Assembly (NCBI GenBank): GCA_900546915.1
Contig: UREY01000025.1
Span: 1 to 30,391 of the forward strand
Direction: 5' to 3'
Origin: an uncultured Eubacteriales bacterium
Lineage (GTDB): Bacteria; Bacillota; Clostridia; Oscillospirales; Oscillospiraceae
Length of the DNA: 30,391 nt
The position numbers and the translations under genes are program-made. Below are positions 14,546-22,131 of this stretch, piece after piece. The notes beneath the pieces were generated by a model. It had not been told where the DNA came from, ran no database searches, and saw nothing but the letters and a program-made list of their open reading frames with translations. How positions within the stretch are numbered: the stretch's first letter is position 1; the number at the start of each line of letters is the position of its first letter.

Positions 14546-15016
14546 TCAATACTTACAGAACTGTTCCCGGATGGAGGTCATTTCGTCCACAATTTCGTCG
14601 ACGTTCAAAACCATCTCCATCATGCTGACCTGCTCGTCATAGACCGCAGGATCGAACTCCTCTTTGATCTCCGGCTCGCATACATGATAAACCTTGAGTC
14701 CCAACTGGACTCCTGTCAATGGACCGGCGTAGGTCGGGTCACCGTTGGTAACCGTCTCAGCGGCCAGACCGGAGGCTTCGCCTTCCGCAGCGCCCAGGAG
14801 AACCACCAGGTTCTCCGGCCCGTACTGCTCGGCAAATTCCTTTACCCGCTTCTGGTTTTCCAGATCCATTGCACCAGCGGCCGTTCACACAAAGCACTCC
14901 GTCGAGGAAAACACCACGTCGGCGCCGGCGCTCTTGGCGCAAGCCTCAATCGCCTGTCCGGGAATGCCGTCACGGTCGCCAATGATGACAACCTTCTTGC
15001 CAGCTAAGATGCCCAT
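14546..15016 (-). CDS. grdA: Glycine reductase complex selenoprotein A (Sec44)
   Basis: This small redox selenoprotein carries the carboxymethyl group between protein B and protein C. The frame runs from ATG at 15016 through an in-frame TGA at 14885-14887 to the stop at 14546, giving 156 residues including selenocysteine at position 44. The active-site motif is CFVU (C41 and U44), exactly the Cys-x-x-Sec arrangement known for GrdA. The start [17 protein letters not shown] and the downstream [21 protein letters not shown] match the family across the UGA. Ordinary gene callers see only the 3' part from 14869. GGAGGAAGTGAC precedes the ATG. GrdA is charged through the SelA/SelB/tRNA-Sec genes found in the same window and is reduced by TrxA. 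Confidence 0.97.
14846..14887 (-). promoter_or_regulatory. Candidate bacterial SECIS of grdA
   Basis: Downstream of the UGA (14885-14887), CCGCUGGU (14873-14880) can pair with ACCA-GAA-GCGG (14846-14856), closing a loop of about 16 bases that contains AUGGAUCUGG. A smaller alternative hairpin, UCUGG/CCAGA, lies inside. SelB would bind the loop. The exact fold was judged by eye only. Confidence 0.5.
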
Positions 15017-15070
15017 GTCACTTCCTCCTTTTCTAAAAAATTTATAGAAAGCCTTGCGGCTGACTACCGA

Positions 15071-15388
15071 TTATACGTACTTTTGAATCATCGCTTCCAC
15101 ATTTTCAGGGGTCGCGTCATCCTTGACGCAGGAGTCGATCATCTCCCCATTTTCATAAACGGCGATGACCGGCAGGCCTAAAACCTTCTGGCTGATGGCC
15201 AAACGGCGGGCCTTTGTGGTGTTCAAAGCACAGAACTTCATGCTCTGGCCGTACTTTTCGGCGAAGCCGTGGATATGGGGCATCAGCGCGGCGCAAGGCA
15301 CGCAGCCGTCTCCATAAAAGTCCACGAGAATCTTCCCGGGAGCCTTCAGGACCTCGTCCTCAAACGTTGTCTTATCCAATTCCAGCAT
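15071..15388 (-). CDS. trxA: Thioredoxin of the glycine reductase system
   Basis: This 105-residue cytosolic thioredoxin has the active site GCVPC (C29 and C32) in place of the usual WCGPC. The cis-Pro region (LGLPVIAVYENGEMID) is intact. It passes electrons from TrxB to glycine reductase, regenerating GrdA after acetyl phosphate release. The altered motif, with the missing Trp and Val for Gly, resembles the atypical thioredoxins that I recall from other glycine-reducing clostridia. GGAGGAAGCAGAA lies ahead of the start, and the gene starts 17 bases after trxB. Confidence 0.93.
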   Translation of the reverse strand: MLELDKTTFEDEVLKAPGKILVDFYGDGCVPCAALMPHIHGFAEKYGQSMKFCALNTTKARRLAISQKVLGLPVIAVYENGEMIDSCVKDDATPENVEAMIQKYV

Positions 15389-15405
15389 TTCTGCTTCCTC
15401 CTTTC

Positions 15406-16344
15406 TTACCGGTCGGCAAGATATTTTTCCGCCTGCATGGCGGCAATGGCGCCGTCTGCCGCCGCGGTGACCACCTGGCGCAGGCTCTTGACCCGCAGAT
15501 CACCGGCGGCAAATACGCCGGGGATGTTGGTATGCATATCGGCGTCGGTTTTGATGTAACCGTTTTCCATGTCGATTACGCCCTCGAACAGCTTGGTGTT
15601 GGGCAGCAGGCCAATGAAACCGAAGAGGCCAAAGAAGCCGTCCTCCGGATCAGCCTCTATGGTAGTAAGCGCTCCGGTCTTTGTGTTCCGGACCACCATT
15701 TTACTCAGGAGCTCCTCGCCGTCCACCTCGTCCACCACCGTGTCCCACATAAAGTGAAGCTTGGGGTTTTTGAAAGCCTTTTCCTGAATGGATTTGGCAG
15801 CCCGCAGCTCGTTGCGCCGGTGAATGACGGTCACCTTCCGGGCAAATTTGCTCAGATACATGGCTTCTTCCACAGCGGCGTCGCCGCCGCCTACCACATA
15901 GACCTCAAAATCCTCAAAAAAGGCGGCGTCGCAGGTGGCGCAGAAGGAAATGCCTTTGCCCATAAACTTTCCTTCGTTTTTACAGCCAATGGGGCGGGGA
16001 AATGCGCCGGTGGCCAGGATCACCGTCCTGCCAAAATACTCGCCCTGACTGCCGGTCAGCTTTTTGACATCGCCCTCCAGCTCCACAGACTGGATCACAT
16101 CCCGGACCCGCTCTGCGCCGAATTTTTGAGCCTGCGCCGTCATCCGGGCAATCAGCGTGGGGCCGCTCTCTTTGTCCAGGCTTTGACCGGGATAGTTTTC
16201 AATCTCGTCGGTGATGGCAATCTGACCGCCGTCCTGACCCTTTTCCACAATCAGCGTGGAGAGTCGGCTGCGGCCTGCGTACAGCCCTGCCGCCAGCCCC
16301 GCCGGGCCGGCGCCCAAAATAATTACGTCATAGATTTTGCTCAT
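15406..16344 (-). CDS. trxB: Thioredoxin reductase of the glycine reductase system
   Basis: This 312-residue flavoprotein has the FAD-binding GAGPAGLAAGLYAGR near the start, the redox-active CATC (C135 and C138) and a second nucleotide-binding GGGDAAVEEA. A C-terminal FAD motif follows (GVFAAGDLRVKSLRQVVTAAADGAIAA). It reduces TrxA with NAD(P)H. The NAD(P) domain has VIHRRNELRAAKSI, which retains HRRNELRA as in the NADPH-type enzymes; cofactor choice should still be tested. I prefer the ATG at 16344 (GGAG nine bases upstream) to the in-frame TTG at 16350, which is too close to the ribosome-binding site. It is placed between grdB and trxA. Confidence 0.93.
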   Translation of the reverse strand: MSKIYDVIILGAGPAGLAAGLYAGRSRLSTLIVEKGQDGGQIAITDEIENYPGQSLDKESGPTLIARMTAQAQKFGAERVRDVIQSVELEGDVKKLTGSQGEYFGRTVILATGAFPRPIGCKNEGKFMGKGISFCATCDAAFFEDFEVYVVGGGDAAVEEAMYLSKFARKVTVIHRRNELRAAKSIQEKAFKNPKLHFMWDTVVDEVDGEELLSKMVVRNTKTGALTTIEADPEDGFFGLFGFIGLLPNTKLFEGVIDMENGYIKTDADMHTNIPGVFAAGDLRVKSLRQVVTAAADGAIAAMQAEKYLADR

Positions 16345-16386
16345 TGGCAAACACTCCTACCAACGGCCTGAAAAGGCCGGATCAAA

Positions 16387-17691
16387 TCAAACGTCAAAGA
16401 CGGTCTGGTCCTCCACCGGCGTGCACAGGGCCTCCAGAGCCCGGGCCACCAGCTTCTTGCGCAAAGCGTACTCTTCCTCGGCGGGGAGAGCCGGATTGCC
16501 CAGAGGATGGGGAATTGCAATGGTGGGCACAATCCGGTTTGCGCCAACCGTCATGGAAATCGGCGTGATGGTACACATATGTACCACAGGAATCCCGGCC
16601 CGCTCAATTTCTTTTACCATCGTTGCACCGCAACGCGTACAGGTCCCTCACGTACTGGTCATAATGACGGCGTGAACGCCTGCCTCCCGCAGTTTTTGGG
16701 CATATTCCTGGGCAAACCGCTTGGCGGAGGCGACAGCCGTGCCGTTGCCCACCGTCGTATAGAAGTAGTCGTGCAGCTTGCCGATTTTGCCTTCCCGCTC
16801 AAACTCCCGCAGGACATCCACCGGCAAAACCCGGTTGGGGTCCGCGTTGGCGTACACCGGGTCATAGCCGCCGTGGGCGGTCTCATAAGTCGCCTCGGTG
16901 AGCCGGTCCACGCCGGCAATGCAGTACTCGCCGTAGTGCGAGGCAGAGGAAGACTCAATGTGATCCGGGTTCCCCTTGGGCACAATGCCGCCGGAGGTGC
17001 ACAGGGCGATGGTCGCCCGGCTCAAGTCCGTCAGAGCCGGATTGGGCGGCACCCGGTCGAAGGAGGGCATGGGATACTCCGTGGTAAAGGGCTTGTCGGC
17101 CAGCTTGTTCAGCAGCATCCGCACCGCCCGCTTGGAGCCCCGCTCCTTTTCAAAGAAATTCCGGCGAACGCCGTTGGGCATATAGCCGTCCTCGCAGGAC
17201 GCGCCCAGCTTCTCGCCGGACATGAGCTTCATGGCCAGCTTCGCCATCGTCGGGGCAGCCTTGCGCATACCGGCGGCGCTGTTGGTCGTGGCGACCATCA
17301 GGACCTTGTCCTTCAGGTCCGCGCCGGGGTTCTCGGGATACATGCCCGTCAGGACGGGCACGCCCAGCTTCTCCTGCACCTCTGCGCAGATATTGGCGCA
17401 GGCGTAGCCGTACCGGCCGGCGTTAAAGGCGGGACCGGCTACAAACAGGTCGGGCTTGATCTCCTCCACCCAAGCCAGGATCTGCGCCTTGGCCTCCTTC
17501 TCATGCTCTGCAAAATAGGAGTCGCCGCAGACAATGGTGTTGACGATCTCAGCTTCGCCCTTCCACGCCTGCTCAAAGGCCATACCGGGTCCCACGCGGC
17601 CTTCCCGCAGCTCGGGGGGCACATGGGCCATTTCTTCGCCGCCGATGTTGGCAAAGAACTGGTTGATATAGTGTACGACACGATAGCTCAT
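16387..17691 (-). CDS. grdB: Glycine reductase complex selenoprotein B (Sec348)
   Basis: This is the substrate-specific selenoprotein subunit that, with processed GrdE, makes the Schiff base with glycine and transfers the carboxymethyl group to GrdA. The frame from ATG at 17691 passes an in-frame TGA at 16648-16650 and stops at 16387, giving 434 residues with selenocysteine at position 348. Around the UGA the protein reads TST-U-GTCTRCGATMVK, the UxxCxxC arrangement of GrdB (U348, C351, C354). The N-terminus MSYRVVHYINQFFANIGGEE is typical of the family. Gene callers would split it into 347- and 77-residue pieces. The length fits glycine-type GrdB, but betaine and sarcosine variants are similar. 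The neighbouring grdE and the glycine riboswitch support glycine as substrate. Confidence 0.97.
16621..16650 (-). promoter_or_regulatory. Candidate bacterial SECIS of grdB
   Basis: Twelve bases after the UGA (16648-16650), a perfect 6-bp stem CGUUGC/GCAACG (16630-16635 with 16621-16626) closes a GGU loop. A GGU/GU-bearing apical loop about 20 bases past the UGA is the hallmark of bacterial SECIS elements read by SelB. Confidence 0.7.
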
Positions 17692-17713
17692 TGCGTTGAA
17701 TCTCTCCTTTCCC

Positions 17714-19006
17714 TTATCTTGCGCTCAGGCAATTGAAGCCCATCTCGTTGGTCGCGCCGGTAATCACCTGGAGCTCCGCCTCAATGGTCCCGTCCGGGCG
17801 CAGAGAGCCGGCATGGCCGCCAGCAATTTTGTCCACATAGTCCAGCATCCCGATGACCTTTTCCATCTTCGGCAGGACAATGACCTCATTGGCGTTGCCG
17901 CCGGTGACTACGGCGTCGGCCAGAGGATCGGCATCGGCCAGAGACTGGGATTTGCCGTCCTGACCGGCGTACTCGTCGGTGATGATGGCGGTCCGGATTC
18001 CCTTTTGCTCGGCCTTCCGGCAGTTCATAATGAGATCCGTGTCGGGGTTACCGAAGCCCTCTTCCGAGATGATTACGCCGTCCAGATCCAGCATGCGGCA
18101 CAGCTTGGAAGCCCAGTCGGAGGACCGCTGCTTATCGGCCAGATACACGTTCTCATTGGTGATGATGTTGCACACATAGTTGAGGGTCTTGCCGTGCTGT
18201 TCAAACAAATCGGCCACCACAGGATTGTTCTGATGATGATAGGTCGTATTCTTGTCGCAGGCCGAGACGCAGTTGCCGCTGATGATGGCGCCGTCCATGG
18301 TCTCGGTGGGATTCAAGAGCGTAGAAATGATCCGCTTGGCATCGACGCCGTACACATACGTATCGTGAAGCAAGCCCTGGCTCTGGAGCATGTGGACATA
18401 GCCCACCCGGGGCAGATCCGGGAATTTCTCCAGTCCCTCTTTGACGCCGTAGGTCTCATAAACCTTTGTCTCGTCGGGGGTCACCGCACGGCCCAGCTCT
18501 CCGATAAAGGTAGCCGCCCGCAGGCCGACCAGACGAACGGCGTGCTCATACTCGTGCTGCTTGACTCCCTCCGCCGGCTCGCAGACCATAACCAGGTTCA
18601 CCAGCTTGGAAAAGGGCGTGTACGCGGCGCCGGGGCCGGACATGTCGATGATGCCCTCCTGGAAACCGACAATTTTGCCGGCGGTGATCACCGCCATCCC
18701 TCTCAGAACATGGGTCTTGCCGGAGCCCACCGTGTCCACCTTGGCGATGACGCCGGGGAATTCCCCGCCGGGTCCTTCCACCTTGACCCGCGGCTCAATG
18801 ACGTCCTTCACCGGTGTGATCCGGACGCTTTCGCCGGGACGAGCGATGTCAAACTTCACGTCCTTGACGCAGGCCTGCACATCGCTGTCGGCATAGACGA
18901 AGTCTTTGACATCCTCCGCGCGAACGTACAAAATGCCGTCTTTGATTACGCATTCGTCTGAAAATTGAACATCTTTGATTTGAATAAAGCCAAGTTCCAA
19001 TTTCAA
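17714..19006 (-). CDS. grdE: Glycine reductase complex protein B precursor GrdE
   Basis: This 430-residue proprotein is cleaved at an internal cysteine to give the alpha and beta subunits of protein B. The new N-terminus becomes a carbonyl (pyruvoyl-type) group that binds the glycine amine. The cleavage region is visible as SGNCVSACDKNTTYHHQNNP; C246 corresponds by position to the processed cysteine (Cys242 in characterised GrdE). Other stretches include GPGAAYTPFSKLVNLVMVCEP and the C-terminal GATNEMGFNCLSAR. I choose a TTG start at 19006 (MKLELGFIQIKDVQF) because AGGAGG sits eight bases upstream. The longest frame, from 19033, would translate that ribosome-binding site itself. grdB follows after 22 bases. 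Confidence 0.95.
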   Translation of the reverse strand: MKLELGFIQIKDVQFSDECVIKDGILYVRAEDVKDFVYADSDVQACVKDVKFDIARPGESVRITPVKDVIEPRVKVEGPGGEFPGVIAKVDTVGSGKTHVLRGMAVITAGKIVGFQEGIIDMSGPGAAYTPFSKLVNLVMVCEPAEGVKQHEYEHAVRLVGLRAATFIGELGRAVTPDETKVYETYGVKEGLEKFPDLPRVGYVHMLQSQGLLHDTYVYGVDAKRIISTLLNPTETMDGAIISGNCVSACDKNTTYHHQNNPVVADLFEQHGKTLNYVCNIITNENVYLADKQRSSDWASKLCRMLDLDGVIISEEGFGNPDTDLIMNCRKAEQKGIRTAIITDEYAGQDGKSQSLADADPLADAVVTGGNANEVIVLPKMEKVIGMLDYVDKIAGGHAGSLRPDGTIEAELQVITGATNEMGFNCLSAR

Positions 19007-19038
19007 GCCGAACACCTCCTCCTTCACATACATGATTT

Positions 19039-19455
19039 TTAGGGCTGATGGGGTTGTTTACTAAGACCCGCCGCAGCGTCAAAGTCCAGGGCGCTTGCCA
19101 GCAGGGTATAGTCGATCAATTGAAAGTCCTCCAGCACCGCCCGGGTATCGGCCCGGCTCCGGGGAGGAAAGGCATCGTAGGTGGCCACCGCGGCGGAAAT
19201 CAGCTCGGCCTGGTCGGCGGAGAAGCTCTCCGGCCGCCGGGAGACCACCAGGGATTTGTAAGGCGTCTCATTCGGCTTCACACTCCCTGAGACGGGATGG
19301 GTATACAAGCGGTAGCCTGCATAGATCAGATCCCGCGCCCAAATCAAAACCTCCCGGTGTCCCACATCCCGGTACGTCACCGCATACCAATCTTCCATGC
19401 AACGCTTTACCAAGGGATTGTTGGTGACAATTTGCAAATCCCGTCCGCTTTTCAC
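19039..19455 (-). CDS. grdX: GrdX family protein
   Basis: This 138-residue protein matches the GrdX family, found at the head of glycine, betaine and sarcosine reductase operons, whose function is not known. It begins MKSGRDLQIVTNNPLVKRCM, resembling the family's VTNNP start, followed by the YRDVGHREVLIWARDLIYAGYRLYTHP stretch. No signal peptide, metal motif or membrane segment is visible. GGAGGCGCCGGGCGGTG precedes the ATG. It is the first gene after the glycine riboswitch terminator (19503-19558) and is followed by grdE after 32 bases. Confidence 0.9.
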   Translation of the reverse strand: MKSGRDLQIVTNNPLVKRCMEDWYAVTYRDVGHREVLIWARDLIYAGYRLYTHPVSGSVKPNETPYKSLVVSRRPESFSADQAELISAAVATYDAFPPRSRADTRAVLEDFQLIDYTLLASALDFDAAAGLSKQPHQP

Positions 19456-19502
19456 CGCCCGGCGCCTCCTTCCGGTCTGGGGCGAGCCGCTCCGTGCCGA
19501 AG

Positions 19503-19558
19503 CAAAAAATACAGAGCAGGCTCGAAAGATGTCACTCTCACGTTGCCTTGCTCTGTAT
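19503..19558 (-). terminator. Riboswitch-controlled intrinsic terminator ahead of grdX
   Basis: AUACAGAGCA (19549-19558) pairs perfectly with UGCUCUGUAU (19509-19518), extended by GGC/GCC with one bulge, and is followed by a run of six U. The 5' arm contains the CAGAG that closes helix P1 of the second glycine aptamer, so aptamer folding and termination exclude each other. Confidence 0.88.
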
Positions 19559-19731
19559 CTGAACCTGAGAGATTCCCCAACCGGGTTGCTCCTTCGGTGC
19601 GTACGCTTTCCAGAGATGTGTCAGAATACAGTCCTGGGGCCTGAAATGTTTATGCCGCCGCGGCAAGCTGCGGCACTTATTCCTTCGGCTCTGCCTTTGC
19701 AGATCTCCTGTATCCGTCATCCACCTGTATG
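19549..19731 (-). ncRNA. Tandem glycine riboswitch controlling the glycine reductase operon
   Basis: Two glycine aptamers are readable on the minus strand. The first (about 19626-19714) is closed by GAUACAG/CUGUAU and contains GCCGAAGG and UUUCAGGCCCCAGGAC. The second (about 19551-19615) is closed by CUCUG/CAGAG and contains CACCGAAGGAGCAA and UCUCUCAGG. These are the conserved core blocks of the gcvT-type glycine riboswitch, in the same order and spacing as in Bacillus subtilis gcvT. Glycine binding should stabilise the second P1 helix, block the terminator and turn the operon on. Using the substrate to induce its own reductase is a simple feed-forward design. Confidence 0.92.
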
Positions 19732-19765
19732 AACTTTTGACGCTGGGCCACACTTCGACCCTTCC

Positions 19766-19799
19766 TCTATACTAAACCCAATTTTTCCAAAAAAATCAA
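19766..19799 (-). promoter_or_regulatory. Possible promoter of the glycine reductase operon
   Basis: On the minus strand TTGATT (19794-19799) is followed after 19 bases by TAGTAT (19769-19774), with an overlapping TATAGA (19766-19771). Spacing is not ideal. The AT-rich stretch just upstream of the riboswitch is where a promoter is expected; 19800-20004 holds nothing else I can recognise. Confidence 0.35.
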
Positions 19800-20004
19800 G
19801 GAAAATCTTATTTTGATCGTTTTCATCAATAATACGGTTCCCCACGTGATGCAAAATTCCCACATCAGCCGGCAGTCAAAGCGGCAAAATCCTTTATTTT
19901 TTCAAATTTCAGCAACTTTTCGCCGCATTTTTCCAGCTTTTCTCAAAATTTCCGCCGTCTTTCCCTCCTAAAATTCTATCTTTTGCACAAATTTCATTCC
20001 TTGT

Positions 20005-20035
20005 AAAAACAGGCCGCCGGAAGCGGCAGCCTGTT
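20005..20035 (-). terminator. Terminator of the tRNA-Sec gene
   Basis: AACAGGCUGCCG pairs with CGGCGGCCUGUU (12 bp, one G-U) around a 4-base loop, then UUU AC follows. It begins two bases after the tRNA CCA end and insulates the grd leader from selB/selC transcription. Confidence 0.85.
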
Positions 20036-20037
20036 CC

Positions 20038-20134
20038 TGGCGGGAATATGTGGGAATCGAACCCACCCGGGCAGTTCTTCGCCACCCTCACCGGTTTTGA
20101 AGACCGGGGGGCACACCAGCACCCATCTACTCCC
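20038..20134 (-). tRNA. selC: tRNA-Sec (anticodon UCA)
   Basis: This 97-base gene with encoded CCA begins GGGAGUAGAU. The anticodon arm CCGGUCUUCAAAACCGG has UCA in a 7-base loop (CUUCAAA). A long variable arm (GAGGGUGGCGAAGAACUGCCC) and a T arm with GGUUCGAUUCC follow, ending CCCGCCA. The extended acceptor, long variable arm and UCA anticodon identify selenocysteine tRNA. The gene is downstream of selB with its own promoter and terminator. It reads the UGA codons in grdA and grdB. Confidence 0.97.
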
Positions 20135-20147
20135 ATAAGCGGAAATT

Positions 20148-20176
20148 ATTCTAACACACCCACAGCAGAAATGCAA
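20148..20176 (-). promoter_or_regulatory. Promoter of tRNA-Sec
   Basis: TTGCAT (20171-20176), a 17-base spacer and TAGAAT (20148-20153) on the minus strand place the transcription start about seven bases before the mature tRNA 5' end. Confidence 0.75.
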
Positions 20177-20220
20177 GCCGGATTTACGCCGTTTTGCAGA
20201 CATCCGGCAGGGCCGCCTCT

Positions 20221-22131
20221 TCAAAAGCCCTGGAGCAGCCGACGGTAGTCGCCTTCTTTTTTGGTCACGCGGTTTTTGTCCAAGTACTCCAACAGGGCCA
20301 GCGCATATTTGCGGGAGGTATGCAGCAAATCTCGGAGCTCAGCCAAGGTCAGAGTATCCTGCGTCTGAAAGTGCACGGCGGCGGTATTTCGTGCCGTCTC
20401 GTAAGCCTCCCGGCACCAACAAATTTGCGGCGTCAGCATCACCAGCTCTCCGGCAGTTACAGAGCTCTCCAGGACCTGCTTGGCATCCTGCCGCTCATTT
20501 TGAGGAAAGGCAGCTACAACCTCGTCTGTAGCGGGACTTTCCAACCCGGCTTTTCGATAAGTCTGCAGAATTTTCTCCCGAATGGCGCTTTGCCGCTTGG
20601 TGAACCGGACTTCAAAATCCCACAGCGCGTATCGCTCCGCCACCCGGCGGATCTTTCCCTCCCGGGCCAGCGTGCCCAGAAGCGCATCCGCCAGCGGCAG
20701 CTCCATAGACTGAAACAGCTTCTGCCGGAGCTCGGCAACCTTCATACCGGCATGCAGGGGGTTTTGCTTGTGATACAAAGTCAAAATCTCCCGGCAATCG
20801 GACCAAACCCCATCCAGCCTCCCGGCGGCAACAAACCTGCCGGGCAGAGGCTCCACTGCCCGGCCCTGGTTACACAGGCTCTGCAGTTCATCGTGAAGCT
20901 CCGCCTCATCCATCTGCAGCCTGGCCGCCAGCTGCGCCCCATCGGGAAGCCGCAGCCCGAATTCCGTCAGGACCTGCAGAACCCGGTCGCTTCCGGAGCC
21001 GCTCTCCCGAATGGCCAGGGCCTCCAGGACCTGGGGCACATTTCGTCTGTGCCGTAACGGCGCGTCGTCTAAAATGACGCCGCCTCCAATGGTCTCCAGG
21101 GGGGAGTAAAAGCGAACGACAAACCGATCCCCGTTTTTGCTGGCAACCGGCTCCGTCAGCCGCAGCTGAGCGTAGCAGCTCTCCCCAGGCCTCAGCGCAT
21201 CCCGGTCCAGCAGCACCACCTTAGCCAGCAGCACCGCCGCGCCGTGGTAAAAATGCACCTGGGTATCGTTCCGAATCACCCGGTTGGAATCGGCCAGGTT
21301 TTGCAGCCGGACGTCCAGCATCCGGGAAACCCGAACCGTATCGGGCTTTGCTACGGTGTCGCCCCGGCGGATATCCGTCTTTTTCAAGCCCGACAGATTC
21401 ACCGCCACTCTCTGGCCGGCATAGGCGGTCTCCACATCCCGCCCATGGACCTGCAGGTTCCGGATACGGGTTTGCACGCCGGAGGGCGTCAGCTCCGCCG
21501 GGTCGCCTTCATGCATGGCGCCTTCAATGAGGGTGCCGGTCACTACCGTACCGAATCCGTCCACGGAGAAGACCCGGTCCACCGGCAGGCGGAAGGGAAC
21601 CCGCATGTTTTTTTCTCCCGCACCCTGTACCAGCCGGTACAAAGCCTGCCGCAGCTCCCCAATACCCTGGCCTGTATAGGACGACACCGGAAGAATGGGC
21701 TTATTCTCTAGAAAAGTCCCTTTGACCTTCTGTGCCACTTCTTCCTGCATCATCTCCAGCCACTCCGGCTCCACCGCGTCGCACTTGGTGAGGGCCACCA
21801 GGCCATCCCGGACGCCCAGAAGATTCAGAATATCCAAATGCTCCACCGTCTGCGGCATAAATCCGTCGTCGGCAGCCACCACCAGCATAGCCAGATCGAT
21901 GCCGCCTGCCCCGGCCAGCATATTTTTAATAAACTTTTCATGACCCGGCACATCCACAATTCCCGCCTGGGTGCCGTCCGGCCAGTCCAGGTGGGCAAAT
22001 CCCAATTCAATGGTGATTCCCCGCTTTTTTTCCTCTGCCAGCCGGTCTGTGTCGATGCCGGTCAGAGCTTTGATCAGCATCGTTTTTCCATGGTCCACGT
22101 GGCCGGCCGTGCCAATGATCACATGCTTCAT
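20221..22131 (-). CDS. selB: Selenocysteine-specific elongation factor SelB
   Basis: This 636-residue GTPase brings Sec-tRNA-Sec to UGA codons marked by a SECIS hairpin. G-domain motifs are clear: [11 protein letters not shown] (7-17), DVPGHEKF and TKCD. EF-Tu-like domains follow, then winged-helix repeats in the C-terminal third (for example [20 protein letters not shown] and [17 protein letters not shown]) that recognise SECIS RNA. The length is normal for the family. The longest frame starts inside selA. I start at the ATG at 22131, which overlaps the selA stop as ATGA, with GAGGGAG upstream, so selA and selB are translationally coupled. tRNA-Sec follows 86 bases later. Confidence 0.96.
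   Translation of the reverse strand: MKHVIIGTAGHVDHGKTMLIKALTGIDTDRLAEEKKRGITIELGFAHLDWPDGTQAGIVDVPGHEKFIKNMLAGAGGIDLAMLVVAADDGFMPQTVEHLDILNLLGVRDGLVALTKCDAVEPEWLEMMQEEVAQKVKGTFLENKPILPVSSYTGQGIGELRQALYRLVQGAGEKNMRVPFRLPVDRVFSVDGFGTVVTGTLIEGAMHEGDPAELTPSGVQTRIRNLQVHGRDVETAYAGQRVAVNLSGLKKTDIRRGDTVAKPDTVRVSRMLDVRLQNLADSNRVIRNDTQVHFYHGAAVLLAKVVLLDRDALRPGESCYAQLRLTEPVASKNGDRFVVRFYSPLETIGGGVILDDAPLRHRRNVPQVLEALAIRESGSGSDRVLQVLTEFGLRLPDGAQLAARLQMDEAELHDELQSLCNQGRAVEPLPGRFVAAGRLDGVWSDCREILTLYHKQNPLHAGMKVAELRQKLFQSMELPLADALLGTLAREGKIRRVAERYALWDFEVRFTKRQSAIREKILQTYRKAGLESPATDEVVAAFPQNERQDAKQVLESSVTAGELVMLTPQICWCREAYETARNTAAVHFQTQDTLTLAELRDLLHTSRKYALALLEYLDKNRVTKKEGDYRRLLQGF

Noticed and set aside
14546..14869. 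Reading grdA as a frameshifted or truncated pseudogene
   Set aside because: Only one in-frame UGA interrupts it, exactly at the known Sec position of a CxxU motif, and a full Sec machinery is nearby.
19007..19033. Extra nine N-terminal codons of grdE (ATG at 19033)
   Set aside because: This stretch contains the AGGAGG ribosome-binding site of the TTG at 19006, and family members begin at the KLELG segment.
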